Shown here: positions 16,366 to 22,786 of the stretch, in pieces | How the letters are laid out: each line of letters starts with the position of its first letter | Numbering within the stretch: the stretch's first letter is position 1 | From: Candidatus Woesearchaeota archaeon | GTDB lineage: Archaea > Nanobdellota > Nanobdellia > Woesearchaeales > JAGVYF01 | Direction of reading: 5' to 3' | Length of the DNA stretch: 34,955 bases | Assembly: GCA_023264635.1 (NCBI GenBank) | Contig: JAHFLT010000015.1 | Location: forward strand, 1-34,955 | Translations under genes and position numbers: made by a program | Notes under the pieces: model-generated | Seen by the model: only the letters and a program-made list of their open reading frames with translations | What the model was told of the DNA's origin: nothing | Database searches by the model: none

Positions 16366-18273
16366 ATGCAATTCCATGGATTTACACTTGACAGGTTCCA
16401 GATAGAAGCTGTTAATGCAATAGACAAAGGACATTCTGTTGTTGTCTCTGCAGCTACTGGGACAGGAAAAACGCTTATTGCAGATTATGTCATTGACAAA
16501 TTTCTGAAAGCTGGCAAGAAGATAATGTATACATCTCCCATTAAAGCACTATCTAATCAGAAATATGCAGATTTCAAGCATGCATACGGAGAGCAGAATG
16601 TTGGCATTCTCACGGGAGATGTTTCAATAAATCCTTTTGCTCCAGTGGTTATATTAACAACTGAAATTTACCGCAACATGCTGCTTGTAAAAGATGCGGT
16701 TGTGTCAGATGTTTCCTATGTTGTTTTTGATGAGATCCATTACTTAGCAGACATAGAACGTGGTGCTGTTTGGGAGGAAAGCATAATCTTCTCTCCGCAT
16801 CATATCCGCTTCTTGTGCTTGTCAGCAACGATCCCGAATGCACGACAATTCGCCAACTGGATAGAGCACATAAAACACCATGCTGTTGATGTTGTGGTTG
16901 AGAAAAAAAGACCAGTTCCATTGAATCACATGTTCTTTGACATGGAAAAAGGTATTTGTGCATTCGCTGATCTTAAGGAGAACATGGAACTTGATCGCTA
17001 TCCCCGTGAAAGAAGAAAACAGAAATGCAAAATAGAAAAGACACTTCTGTCACATATTGAGCTAATTCAACAACTAAAGCGAGAATCTAAGATCCCGTGT
17101 ATCTTCTTCTGCTTCTCACGTTCACTGACAGAGAAAAAAGCAACAAGTCTTAGGGATCAGTATCTGACTAATCAGGAAAGTACGCTGGTAGTACACCACA
17201 TCCGGGAGAAACTCACAAGAACAGATCCAGCCATAAGAGAATTGGCGACCACAAAGAAGCTCAGGCAATCCCTTGCTCGGGGAATCGGTTTCCATCATGC
17301 AGGATTGCTTCCTGTGTTGAAAGAATTGGTGGAAGAACTTTTCGGATTGGGTGTCATAAAAGTATTATTTGCAACAGAAACATTTGCAGTAGGCATCAAC
17401 ATGCCAGCCAAGACCGTATGCTTTGACAGCTTAGAAAAATATGATGGAATCAATTTTCGCTATCTCAGCCCGAGAGAATATTTTCAGTTGGCTGGACGGG
17501 CGGGAAGGAGAGGATTAGATAAAGTAGGCTATGTTATTTCTATAGTGAATCGGGAATTCTGCGATAGTAAGCGTATTGAATACTTAATTATGGATGATAA
17601 GGAGCCCATACGAAGTCAGTTCAGATTGTCGCATAACACTGTATTGAACCTGCTCCATAACCATACACCAGAAGAACGCAAAGTCATTTTGCAGAGCAGT
17701 TTCTATTCGTATCAGCGTGGTGCGCAAAGCACGCAAGCTGTTGTCGCAAGTTTCGAGCACAAACGGAAAAAATTAGAAGAGTTGGGGTATGTTACGGGAA
17801 ATAAACTGACCCCTAAGGGAGAGTTTGCACGTCACATTTACACAGAGGAATTGCTTGTTGGGGAAGCATTTGCCACAGAAATAGCGGATTTGCTGACTGT
17901 GCAGGAGATCATCGTCTTCATTGCACATCTTGTGTATGAGGAGAAGAGAGGACTGGAGTTCAAGGACTTGCCCATCAGGTACAGTCCAACACTCTATCAA
18001 AAAGTGAAGGGAAACAAGATACTTACCAGATACTGTGAACAACACAGGAGGGATTTCCTTGAACCTCTCGCGATGCACTGGTTCGAGGAAAATGATTTCT
18101 GCAGCTTGCTTGATCTCACTACAATGTCTGAAGGGGATGTAGTCAGATTCTTCAGGCAGATAATCGATTTATTACGCCAGATAAATCACGCTACAGATAA
18201 TACCGAGCTGCGTGATAAGATTGAGTTTCTCATAAATCGTGTTGATAGAGATGTTGTGAAGCCGCAGCTATAG
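16366..18273 (+). CDS. Ski2/Mtr4-like superfamily 2 helicase
   Basis: A 635-residue DExH helicase, likely acting on RNA. Motif I ATGTGKT (~31-37), Ia TSPIKALSNQK, Ib ILTTEIYRNML, DEIH box (122-125), LSATIPN (motif III), motif V FATETFAVGINMPAKTV and motif VI QLAGRAGRRGLD are all present. The FDEIHYLADIERGAVWEE and INMPAKTV stretches are typical of the Ski2/Mtr4 branch rather than of Hel308. The C-terminal ~200 residues are helical and shorter than Mtr4, without an obvious arch insertion. TTTATATTCC near 16335 is a likely TATA box. It converges on the DRG gene with a 6-bp gap. Confidence 0.9.
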   Translation: MQFHGFTLDRFQIEAVNAIDKGHSVVVSAATGTGKTLIADYVIDKFLKAGKKIMYTSPIKALSNQKYADFKHAYGEQNVGILTGDVSINPFAPVVILTTEIYRNMLLVKDAVVSDVSYVVFDEIHYLADIERGAVWEESIIFSPHHIRFLCLSATIPNARQFANWIEHIKHHAVDVVVEKKRPVPLNHMFFDMEKGICAFADLKENMELDRYPRERRKQKCKIEKTLLSHIELIQQLKRESKIPCIFFCFSRSLTEKKATSLRDQYLTNQESTLVVHHIREKLTRTDPAIRELATTKKLRQSLARGIGFHHAGLLPVLKELVEELFGLGVIKVLFATETFAVGINMPAKTVCFDSLEKYDGINFRYLSPREYFQLAGRAGRRGLDKVGYVISIVNREFCDSKRIEYLIMDDKEPIRSQFRLSHNTVLNLLHNHTPEERKVILQSSFYSYQRGAQSTQAVVASFEHKRKKLEELGYVTGNKLTPKGEFARHIYTEELLVGEAFATEIADLLTVQEIIVFIAHLVYEEKRGLEFKDLPIRYSPTLYQKVKGNKILTRYCEQHRRDFLEPLAMHWFEENDFCSLLDLTTMSEGDVVRFFRQIIDLLRQINHATDNTELRDKIEFLINRVDRDVVKPQL

Positions 18274-18279
18274 CTGCAT

Positions 18280-19365
18280 CTACCGTGTATGTATCTCAAT
18301 GATATCTTGGTCCTTGAGAATATAGTTTGTGTTCTTGAACAGCTGGCCAGGAAACCGCGAAGACCCCCAGATGCGCGCATACTTGAATTTGGTGATGAAA
18401 TCCTTATGTAACTTATTGCAGACATCCCTTATAGTTGTGCCACGCAGCATGATGAGCGGTTCATTGAGATCAGCTTTATTGCCTGCTTCCTTTGTGTAAA
18501 CCCTGATGAATTGCAGTCTGCTGTAAATCAGGTTTTTTAGCTCTAAGAGATTTGTCCTTTTGTCAGCGGATATGCAAACATCAGCATTAATGCTGCGTCT
18601 TGACCTATCAGCTTCCGCAGGGATGACAAGGTCCACTTTGTTCATAGCAGTGACTGCCGGCACGTACCTCTTGTTGCCTTCAAGGACATCAATCAGTTGG
18701 TCTACGGTGATATCCTCTCGGAGCACGATCTGTGCATTCATGATGCCAAACTCCTTGCAGACAGCTCTGATGGTTTCATGAGATATCTTAGTCAGCCTGA
18801 TAGTAGCCCCAATGTCCATCCCCCCTCTAGCTGTCTTTGTTATACGGACATCAGGCTTGTGCTGATTAAGTCGAAGATTGAATTCACTCACTTCTTTAAT
18901 CAATACTGCTGCCTGTTCTGGATGCATGACGTCAACGACTAAAAGCACCATATCTGCATTCATTGCAACGCTTAATACTTGCCTCCCCCTGCCGCGGCCT
19001 ATTGAAGCGCCTTCGATGATTCCCGGCACGTCAAGCAGCTGTATCATTGCGCCTTTCCATTCCAAGATGCCAGGTATGACGTCCAGCGTTGTAAATTCGT
19101 ATGCAGCCACCGCTGACTGCGCAGCTGTTAGACTATTGAGCAGGGTACTCTTACCCACTGAAGGAAACCCTATTAGAATGACAGATGCATCACCAGATTT
19201 TTTTACAGCGTAACCCTCTGTCTTGCCACCTTTGGCACCGAGCTGCTTATCCTTCAATCGGGCAATTTTCGCTTTTATCAGCCCAACATGATGTTGCGTA
19301 GCTTTGTTGTACTTCGTTTTGCTAAGTTCAGCTTCCAGTTCATTTATCTTGTCCTGTGAACCCAT
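18280..19365 (-). CDS. drg: DRG-family Obg-like GTPase with TGS domain
   Basis: A 361-residue translation-associated GTPase. A helical N-terminus (MGSQDKINELEAELSKTKYNKATQHHVGLIKAKIARLK) is typical of DRG/Rbg. G1 is GFPSVGKSTLLN, G3 is LDVPGIIEGASIGRGRGRQVLSVA, G4 is AMNKVD, and G5 SADKRTNL is near. The TGS domain occupies roughly the last 80 residues (LIMLRGTTIRDVCNKLHKDF, ending DQDIIEIHTR). The family is conserved in archaea and eukaryotes and binds ribosomes. It is leaderless and uses the promoter shared with the divergent channel gene. Confidence 0.95.
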   Translation of the reverse strand: MGSQDKINELEAELSKTKYNKATQHHVGLIKAKIARLKDKQLGAKGGKTEGYAVKKSGDASVILIGFPSVGKSTLLNSLTAAQSAVAAYEFTTLDVIPGILEWKGAMIQLLDVPGIIEGASIGRGRGRQVLSVAMNADMVLLVVDVMHPEQAAVLIKEVSEFNLRLNQHKPDVRITKTARGGMDIGATIRLTKISHETIRAVCKEFGIMNAQIVLREDITVDQLIDVLEGNKRYVPAVTAMNKVDLVIPAEADRSRRSINADVCISADKRTNLLELKNLIYSRLQFIRVYTKEAGNKADLNEPLIMLRGTTIRDVCNKLHKDFITKFKYARIWGSSRFPGQLFKNTNYILKDQDIIEIHTR

Positions 19366-19384
19366 AAGGCGTTGAGAGGCAAAA

Positions 19385-19397
19385 ATTATTTATAAAG
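19385..19397. promoter_or_regulatory. Shared, near-palindromic TATA box between drg and mscS
   Basis: ATTATTTATAAAG reads as a TATA element in both directions. It lies about 22-30 bp from both start codons (19365 minus, 19419 plus), and neither has a Shine-Dalgarno. The 53-bp gap leaves little room for two separate promoters, so one element probably serves both leaderless genes. Confidence 0.5.
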
Positions 19398-19418
19398 CTA
19401 CGGCATTTTCCTTGGGAA

Positions 19419-19943
19419 ATGGGTCCAATTACATACATTATGCAGGTCATACTCGCAGTCATTGCTCTTCTCATTGGAAGCAGTATCGGTAAAATGGTGG
19501 AGAAAACAGTAAAGCGAGTACTGCATGAACTTGAAGCAAATGCTGTGCTGAGAAAAGTGGTTGGAGCAAAAGTGCTTCTCGAAGAGGCTTGCAGCATTGC
19601 AGCGAAGTGGTTGGTTTATGTCATGGCCGTCATAATAGCACTGAAACAGCTGGGGATAGAAACACTGGCTCTCAATATATTTGTCGGTGCGATTATATTG
19701 TTTAGCACTATTGCTTTACTTTTGGCTCTTAGGGACGCTATCCCTAATGCAGTAGGTGGCCTTTTGATCTTCCATCGTGGCACACTCAGGAAAGGAGACA
19801 TCATTAGATTGAAGGATGTTGAGGGCAGAGTGCATGAGATATCATTACTCCAGACAATCGTTGAAACAAAAGAGGGGGATATGATGTATATCCCTAATTC
19901 TGCATTAGTAAGTGAACTATTCTGGAAAAAAAAAGCTAAGTAG
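19419..19943 (+). CDS. Short MscS-family mechanosensitive channel
   Basis: A 174-residue membrane protein. Three hydrophobic segments (about 5-25, 60-80, 88-110) are followed by the MscS beta-domain (LRKGDIIRLKDVEGRVHEISLLQTIVETKEGDMMYIPNSAL). The pore-helix equivalent LRDAIPNAVGGLLIF is present. It lacks the C-terminal alpha/beta vestibule of full MscS, ending shortly after the PNS motif as in other minimal archaeal members. Predicted to release solutes on membrane tension. Confidence 0.85.
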   Translation: MGPITYIMQVILAVIALLIGSSIGKMVEKTVKRVLHELEANAVLRKVVGAKVLLEEACSIAAKWLVYVMAVIIALKQLGIETLALNIFVGAIILFSTIALLLALRDAIPNAVGGLLIFHRGTLRKGDIIRLKDVEGRVHEISLLQTIVETKEGDMMYIPNSALVSELFWKKKAK

Positions 19944-20005
19944 TAGTATGGGTAATAAGTATGGATAAGAAGAATAATAGTGTAATTAAGAATAGGATAT
20001 TAGTT

Positions 20006-20251
20006 TTAGATGTTGACTTTTTCTAGCATGCTGGCAATATTCCACAGTTGTGTACGAACATAAGGCTGGAGGTTTCCATCGTCTGTAATTTCCTCCAGCT
20101 CCTGTAAAGCCTTGTCTATCTTTATAGACCTTTCTGAGGAATTCTCAAGGACAAGGGTGATTGCGCTCAATTTCAGTTTCACATTACGGGGAACAGTATT
20201 GTCGTTTCCCAGTTCTGCAAGCACCTCGATTATCCCGCTGAGATCATTCAC
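20006..20251 (-). CDS. UPF0147 family protein
   Basis: A small archaeal helical protein (81 residues from the start chosen) of unknown function. The family core is seen as NDNTVPRNVKLKL, LEEITDDGNLQPYVRTQLWNIASMLEKV. The track starts at 20281, 38 bp inside the prefoldin gene. AGGTGAT followed by ACTC and GTG at 20251 gives a better ribosome-binding arrangement and an 8-bp overlap with the pfdB stop codon. It is the last gene of the eL43-rpo12-pcc1-pfdB operon. Confidence 0.85.
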   Translation of the reverse strand: MNDLSGIIEVLAELGNDNTVPRNVKLKLSAITLVLENSSERSIKIDKALQELEEITDDGNLQPYVRTQLWNIASMLEKVNI

Positions 20252-20591
20252 GAGTATCACCTTTAAGTTCTCCAACAACATCTTTCTGTAAAGCGCTTGC
20301 TTTCTCGCGCAGCTTTTGTTCCTGTTTCTCTAAGGATTGAAGACGCACTGCAAGCAACTCTTTTTTCTGGAGGAGATCATTAATCAGGTCTTTTTGTTTT
20401 GTCAAAATCATTATGTTACCCACTATTTTGTAAGCAGTTTCTGTCTGCTGTACTTCACTAAGTGCATTTTCCAACTCGAGTAGTTGGCTTGAAAATTGCT
20501 GCTTCTGCAACAGGACATTTTGAATGTTCTGTTCAATCAGCTGCAGCTGCATCAGCTTCTGTTCTGTCTGCTTTGAGATATCTTTGTTCAT
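20244..20591 (-). CDS. pfdB: Prefoldin beta subunit
   Basis: A 115-residue subunit of the hexameric prefoldin chaperone. Long N- and C-terminal coiled-coil helices flank the beta-hairpin region ALSEVQQTETAYKIVGNIMILTKQKDLINDLLQKKE, which is diagnostic for the beta subunit. It lies in the conserved archaeal order after pcc1, with a 10-bp gap. Confidence 0.93.
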   Translation of the reverse strand: MNKDISKQTEQKLMQLQLIEQNIQNVLLQKQQFSSQLLELENALSEVQQTETAYKIVGNIMILTKQKDLINDLLQKKELLAVRLQSLEKQEQKLREKASALQKDVVGELKGDTRE

Positions 20592-20601
20592 ATGTCTTTA
20601 T

Positions 20602-20811
20602 TTATAAGATCCGTATCTTTTCGTAAACATTCAATAATTTTGTCAATGTCGTTAGTGTTGCTCTGAGACTTGTGGAATCTTCTGCTTTTATTGCTATCTT
20701 ACAATCTTTCTGCATGAACACATCAACTTTTACCCGCTCATCCTCCCTGGCCTCGGGGGCATAGCAAGGGTATAATAACCCCGGAAAAAGAAGCGCTGCG
20801 TTATAAGTCAT
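20602..20811 (-). CDS. pcc1: KEOPS subunit Pcc1
   Basis: A 69-residue dimerisation subunit of the KEOPS complex, which makes t6A37 in tRNA. The second half, RVKVDVFMQKDCKIAIKAEDSTSLRATLTTLTKLL, matches Pcc1 (strand, strand with IKAED, then the long helix). The ATG overlaps the rpo12 stop codon by 4 bp. No other KEOPS gene is present in the window. Confidence 0.85.
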   Translation of the reverse strand: MTYNAALLFPGLLYPCYAPEAREDERVKVDVFMQKDCKIAIKAEDSTSLRATLTTLTKLLNVYEKIRIL

Positions 20812-20945
20812 ATTGCAGAAACAATGGTTGAGTTAGTGCGTTGCTTGAATAGCATCTTACTCCCACAGTAAGGGCAACGAACTTTTTTTTGCAGGTATTC
20901 CATTCCTACTTTCTTATTGCATGCAAGGCATTTGTACGTAGCCAT
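20808..20945 (-). CDS. rpo12: RNA polymerase subunit Rpo12 (RpoP)
   Basis: A 45-residue zinc-ribbon subunit, below the ORF-track cutoff. The translation MATYKCLACNKKV ... KKVRCPYCGSKMLFKQR has the CxxC...CxxC zinc site and the RCPYCGxxxLxKxR signature of Rpo12/RPB12. Its ATG overlaps the eL43 stop by one base (TAATG) and its TGA overlaps the pcc1 ATG. Confidence 0.93.
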   Translation of the reverse strand: MATYKCLACNKKVGMEYLQKKVRCPYCGSKMLFKQRTNSTIVSAI

Positions 20946-21199
20946 TATTCATCACCTGCAACTTTCGCCGCAGTAACCTGCTCATACGGAACATATGCTT
21001 TTCCTGTAAATGTCACACTGCATTTTTTGCATGACCAAATACCTGCTGCCTGTCGCTTGACTTTGATAGCGTGGCAATAAGGACATTTGTGCAGGCTTCG
21101 TGCAGTTTTTTCTGCATTCTCAAAGAGTTCTTTCACCCGTCTTCCATATCGAGGGCCAAAACGTTTTGCGTTTGTTAATCCAGTTATTGGTTTTACCAT
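20945..21199 (-). CDS. rpl37ae: Ribosomal protein eL43 (L37Ae)
   Basis: An 84-residue zinc-binding large-subunit protein. GLTNAKRFGPRYGRRVKEL is the typical start, followed by HKCPYC and WSCKKC zinc pairs and FTGKAYVPYE. GGAGG lies 5 bp before the ATG. The 3' end of the intron-bearing tRNA-Pro is only 23 bp upstream, so this operon may be transcribed through from the tRNA promoter. Confidence 0.95.
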   Translation of the reverse strand: MVKPITGLTNAKRFGPRYGRRVKELFENAEKTARSLHKCPYCHAIKVKRQAAGIWSCKKCSVTFTGKAYVPYEQVTAAKVAGDE

Positions 21200-21302
21200 C
21201 TTGCCTCCGAATCAGACTCAAATGGGGCTGCCCGGACTTTCACCTGCGCAGCTCTTTTCCCATTTCACCTTCGCTGCTGTGCAGCTCGGTTCAGCTCCAT
21301 AA

Positions 21303-21356
21303 CCCAAGAAAATCATCGAGTGATTTTCTGGGACCAAGTGGCTGCGCCACTTTTGG
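21303..21356. repeat. Two-hairpin module copy 1 (inside tRNA-Pro intron)
   Basis: CCC-A-AGAAAATCA pairs with TGATTTTCT-GGG (one extra A in the left arm). After one base, CCAAGTGGC pairs with GCCACTTTTGG (extra T residues in the right arm). This is the same arrangement as at 21458, 21884, 21959 and 25650. Confidence 0.7.
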
Positions 21357-21457
21357 AACACAGGAAAAACGTGATTGACTCCGTCGCTTTGGGAACCAAA
21401 AACATTATTTTGAATACTCCCATTTGCGAGACAGTATCTCCTCGTCTTTTCCTAGTT

Positions 21458-21512
21458 CCAAAGAAATTCTTTTGGAATTTCTTGGACCAAGACGAGCAAA
21501 TCTCGTCTTTGG
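21458..21512. repeat. Two-hairpin module copy 2 (inside tRNA-Pro intron)
   Basis: CCAAAGAAATTC pairs with GAATTTCTTGG (extra A left). Then CCAAGACGAG pairs with CTCGTCTTTGG (extra T right). The linker GGACCAA is shared with copies 1 and 5. Confidence 0.75.
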
Positions 21513-21593
21513 TTTTTGGAGGCGAATCGAGGCGCCGTGCACCGACTATGAACCGGACAAAAAGCTGGCGGATTTGAACCGGGGTCGTCTGGT

Positions 21594-21615
21594 TTCTTTA
21601 TGTCTCTTTATACAA
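21594..21615 (-). other. tRNA-Pro intron 1 (22 nt, position 37/38)
   Basis: Lies at the canonical archaeal position. With the anticodon stem as outer helix, the 3-nt bulges GG|T and AA|A flank a central helix of CTTG with AAAG (three pairs plus G-A). Cleavage after the second bulge base gives the expected loop. This is a relaxed bulge-helix-bulge. Confidence 0.75.
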
Positions 21616-21677
21616 CCCAAGCCAGAAAGGATAACCAAGCTACCCCACAGCCCCTTTTTCTAAGTAAAATCCAAAAG

Positions 21678-21748
21678 GTTATTTAAATGTTACTGGTAGG
21701 ATTCCCGAGTTCGCTGGTTCGCACGGGAATATTGATGTAACAAATAAC
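21678..21748. repeat. Nested inverted repeat overlapping the tRNA-Pro promoter
   Basis: Three nested arm pairs: GTTATTT/AAATAAC (21678-21684/21742-21748), TGTTAC/GTAACA (21688-21693/21737-21742) and ATTCCCG/CGGGAAT (21701-21707/21724-21730). The left arm contains the putative TATA box of tRNA-Pro. It could form a cruciform or bind a dimeric regulator. Confidence 0.55.
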
Positions 21749-21803
21749 GCTAAAGGATAATGCTAAAACCACTGCACAGCAAAGCATTTGTCAACGGAGC
21801 CCA

Positions 21804-22082
21804 GTCTAGACTCCATCCAAAAAAGCGTCAGCAGTCTAAGGTCGAGCCTTGGCAGTAGCCCATTTTGTGCTGACAAAGGGGAAGCAAAGAAATGCTTGGA
21901 GCATTTCTTGCGCAAGAAATCATTTGACAATGATTTCTTTGCGCTCCCTACGGGAAATGCAAAGAAGCCATAGGCTTCTTGCACAAGGAGAACAGCGGTT
22001 CTCCTTTGTGTCAGCTATCATCTAAAAATGCAAAGGCGAGAAGCTGCTGAGCAGAGCGAGAATTTTTGGATGGAGCCCAGAC
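21804..22082. mobile_element. 279-bp MITE-like element with 20-bp terminal inverted repeats
   Basis: The ends match as inverted repeats over 20 bp with two differences (left GTCTAGACTCCATCC, right complement GTCTGGGCTCCATCC, both then AAAAA). Inside are AAGG/CCTT, two two-hairpin modules (21884-21942 and 21959-22010), TCCC/GGGA, and an outer pairing GCTGACAAAGG with CCTTTGTGTCAGC. No transposase ORF is present. The 9-mer GGAGCCCAG occurs at the left boundary (21796-21804) and at the right (22072-22080). No clear target-site duplication is seen. The stretch from 21655 to 22120 contains no gene. Confidence 0.6.
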
Positions 22083-22120
22083 CTACATACTTTTATAATG
22101 TCACCATTTTGTCTTAAAGT

Positions 22121-22735
22121 ATGGATCTTGTTACCATTGCGACCAATGTTTTTGAAACATATCGCCTTTTTCAGGAGGGTCATCCGGTTATTGGTTCAAT
22201 GCTGACAGCAGAATTTGTTTTTCCCGTAGCAGACATAGCTTCTCAGGCGATTACAGATAGGAAGATAAATTTGAGGAAAGTGGCATACACAGCAGCCCTT
22301 GCTCCGGTATATGGTTTGTCTTCGTATGTCCTGATGAAATCAGGGGACTTTATTGGAGATTACATCGTAGATAATCCGTTAGCAAAAGCCGCTCTTGGTC
22401 CTAACTTGTGGGGCAATATGTTCAATACATTTTTCTTTGTCAACAACACTATTGGAGAGAAAAATAACTATAGTTTAGCTACCTTGGTTGGACATTATAA
22501 AAATCTGATTTTCGGAGGTCACTCTTTCAAAGAACATTATCTGAAAAACATTCCTCTTAAAGAATATCTCTTTGCCACGGCAGCCACCCTCACTCTTTGG
22601 AATGTATTTCAATATTGGAATTATTCTTCTGTCCCAAAGGAATTGCAGACATCAGCAGCGCTTGGCGCATCATTAGTGTGGATGGTTATTTTCTCTTTGT
22701 TGTCATTGCAGGGTGGAAGGAGGATTTCTTATTAG
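22121..22735 (+). CDS. Polytopic membrane protein, possibly Mpv17-like
   Basis: A 204-residue protein with about four hydrophobic segments and short charged loops. The order EGHPVIGSMLTAEFVFPVADIASQAI, then KVAYTAALAPVYGLSSYVL, and a late LWNVFQYWNYSSVPKELQ segment faintly recalls Mpv17/PMP22 proteins (GDxxxQ ... GPxxxxWY ... WxxxNFxxVP). The match is weak and its function is unknown. ACTTTTATAATG at about 22089-22100 is a suitable TATA box, immediately to the right of the MITE-like element. It converges on guaB. Confidence 0.5.
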   Translation: MDLVTIATNVFETYRLFQEGHPVIGSMLTAEFVFPVADIASQAITDRKINLRKVAYTAALAPVYGLSSYVLMKSGDFIGDYIVDNPLAKAALGPNLWGNMFNTFFFVNNTIGEKNNYSLATLVGHYKNLIFGGHSFKEHYLKNIPLKEYLFATAATLTLWNVFQYWNYSSVPKELQTSAALGASLVWMVIFSLLSLQGGRRISY

Positions 22736-22786
22736 TAACTCGCGTAATTCCGTGCATCAGCATGTTTACTTTTCATGAGAATGGTT

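Larger units (their letters stand above)
21237..21572 (-). other. tRNA-Pro intron 2 (336 nt, T-loop position 59/60)
   Basis: The T stem CCCGG/CCGGG is the outer helix. Next comes a 3-nt bulge on each strand (AAT and AGT) around a perfect 4-bp central helix TTCA/TGAA. Inside the intron CC/GG, GC/GC and a longer CAGCTTTTT/AAAAGAGCTG helix continue the stem. Splicing after the second base of each bulge restores loop TTCAAAT exactly. The interior holds two copies of a two-hairpin palindromic module (21303-21356, 21458-21512) and a long-range stem GGAAC..AGGAAAA/TTTTCCT.GTTCC. No minus-strand ORF or endonuclease is present. Confidence 0.85.
21223..21654 (-). tRNA. tRNA-Pro(TGG) with two introns
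   Basis: Exons on the minus strand: 21654-21616, 21593-21573 and 21236-21223. The joined product is a good cloverleaf: acceptor GGGGCTG/CAGCCCC, D loop AGCTTGGTTA, anticodon stem TCTGG/CCAGA with loop CTTGGGA (anticodon TGG, proline), T stem CCCGG/CCGGG with loop TTCAAAT, discriminator A. Without the last exon the acceptor would show three G-T pairs and the T stem two mismatches; the true 3' end lies 336 nt further on. A TTTAAATAACC box at about 21677-21687 is a plausible promoter. The gene spans 432 bp, about six times a normal tRNA. Confidence 0.9.

Noticed and set aside
21226-21240. GAAAGTCCGGGC resembling the RNase P RNA conserved region
   Set aside because: The rest of an RNase P RNA would have to run through eL43. 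The bases are explained as intron end plus T stem and acceptor of tRNA-Pro.
20945-21378. Plus-strand ORFs opposite rpo12, eL43 and the tRNA-Pro intron
   Set aside because: They are low-complexity shadows of a well-supported minus-strand operon and structured RNA.
21237-21572. Group I intron in tRNA-Pro
   Set aside because: Group I introns occur in some archaeal genes, but no position gives both a U at the end of the 5' exon and a terminal intron G with correct tRNA sequence, and I could not find a P3-P7 core. The bulge-helix-bulge explains the junction exactly.
21561-21654. tRNA-Pro ending at CAGCTTT near 21561 with one intron
   Set aside because: That end needs three G-T pairs in the acceptor and leaves two mismatches in the T stem; the distal CCGGGCAGCCCCA pairs perfectly.
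21303-22082. CRISPR array
   Set aside because: The repeated units are self-palindromic with variable stems and no regular spacer-repeat period, and no cas gene is nearby.
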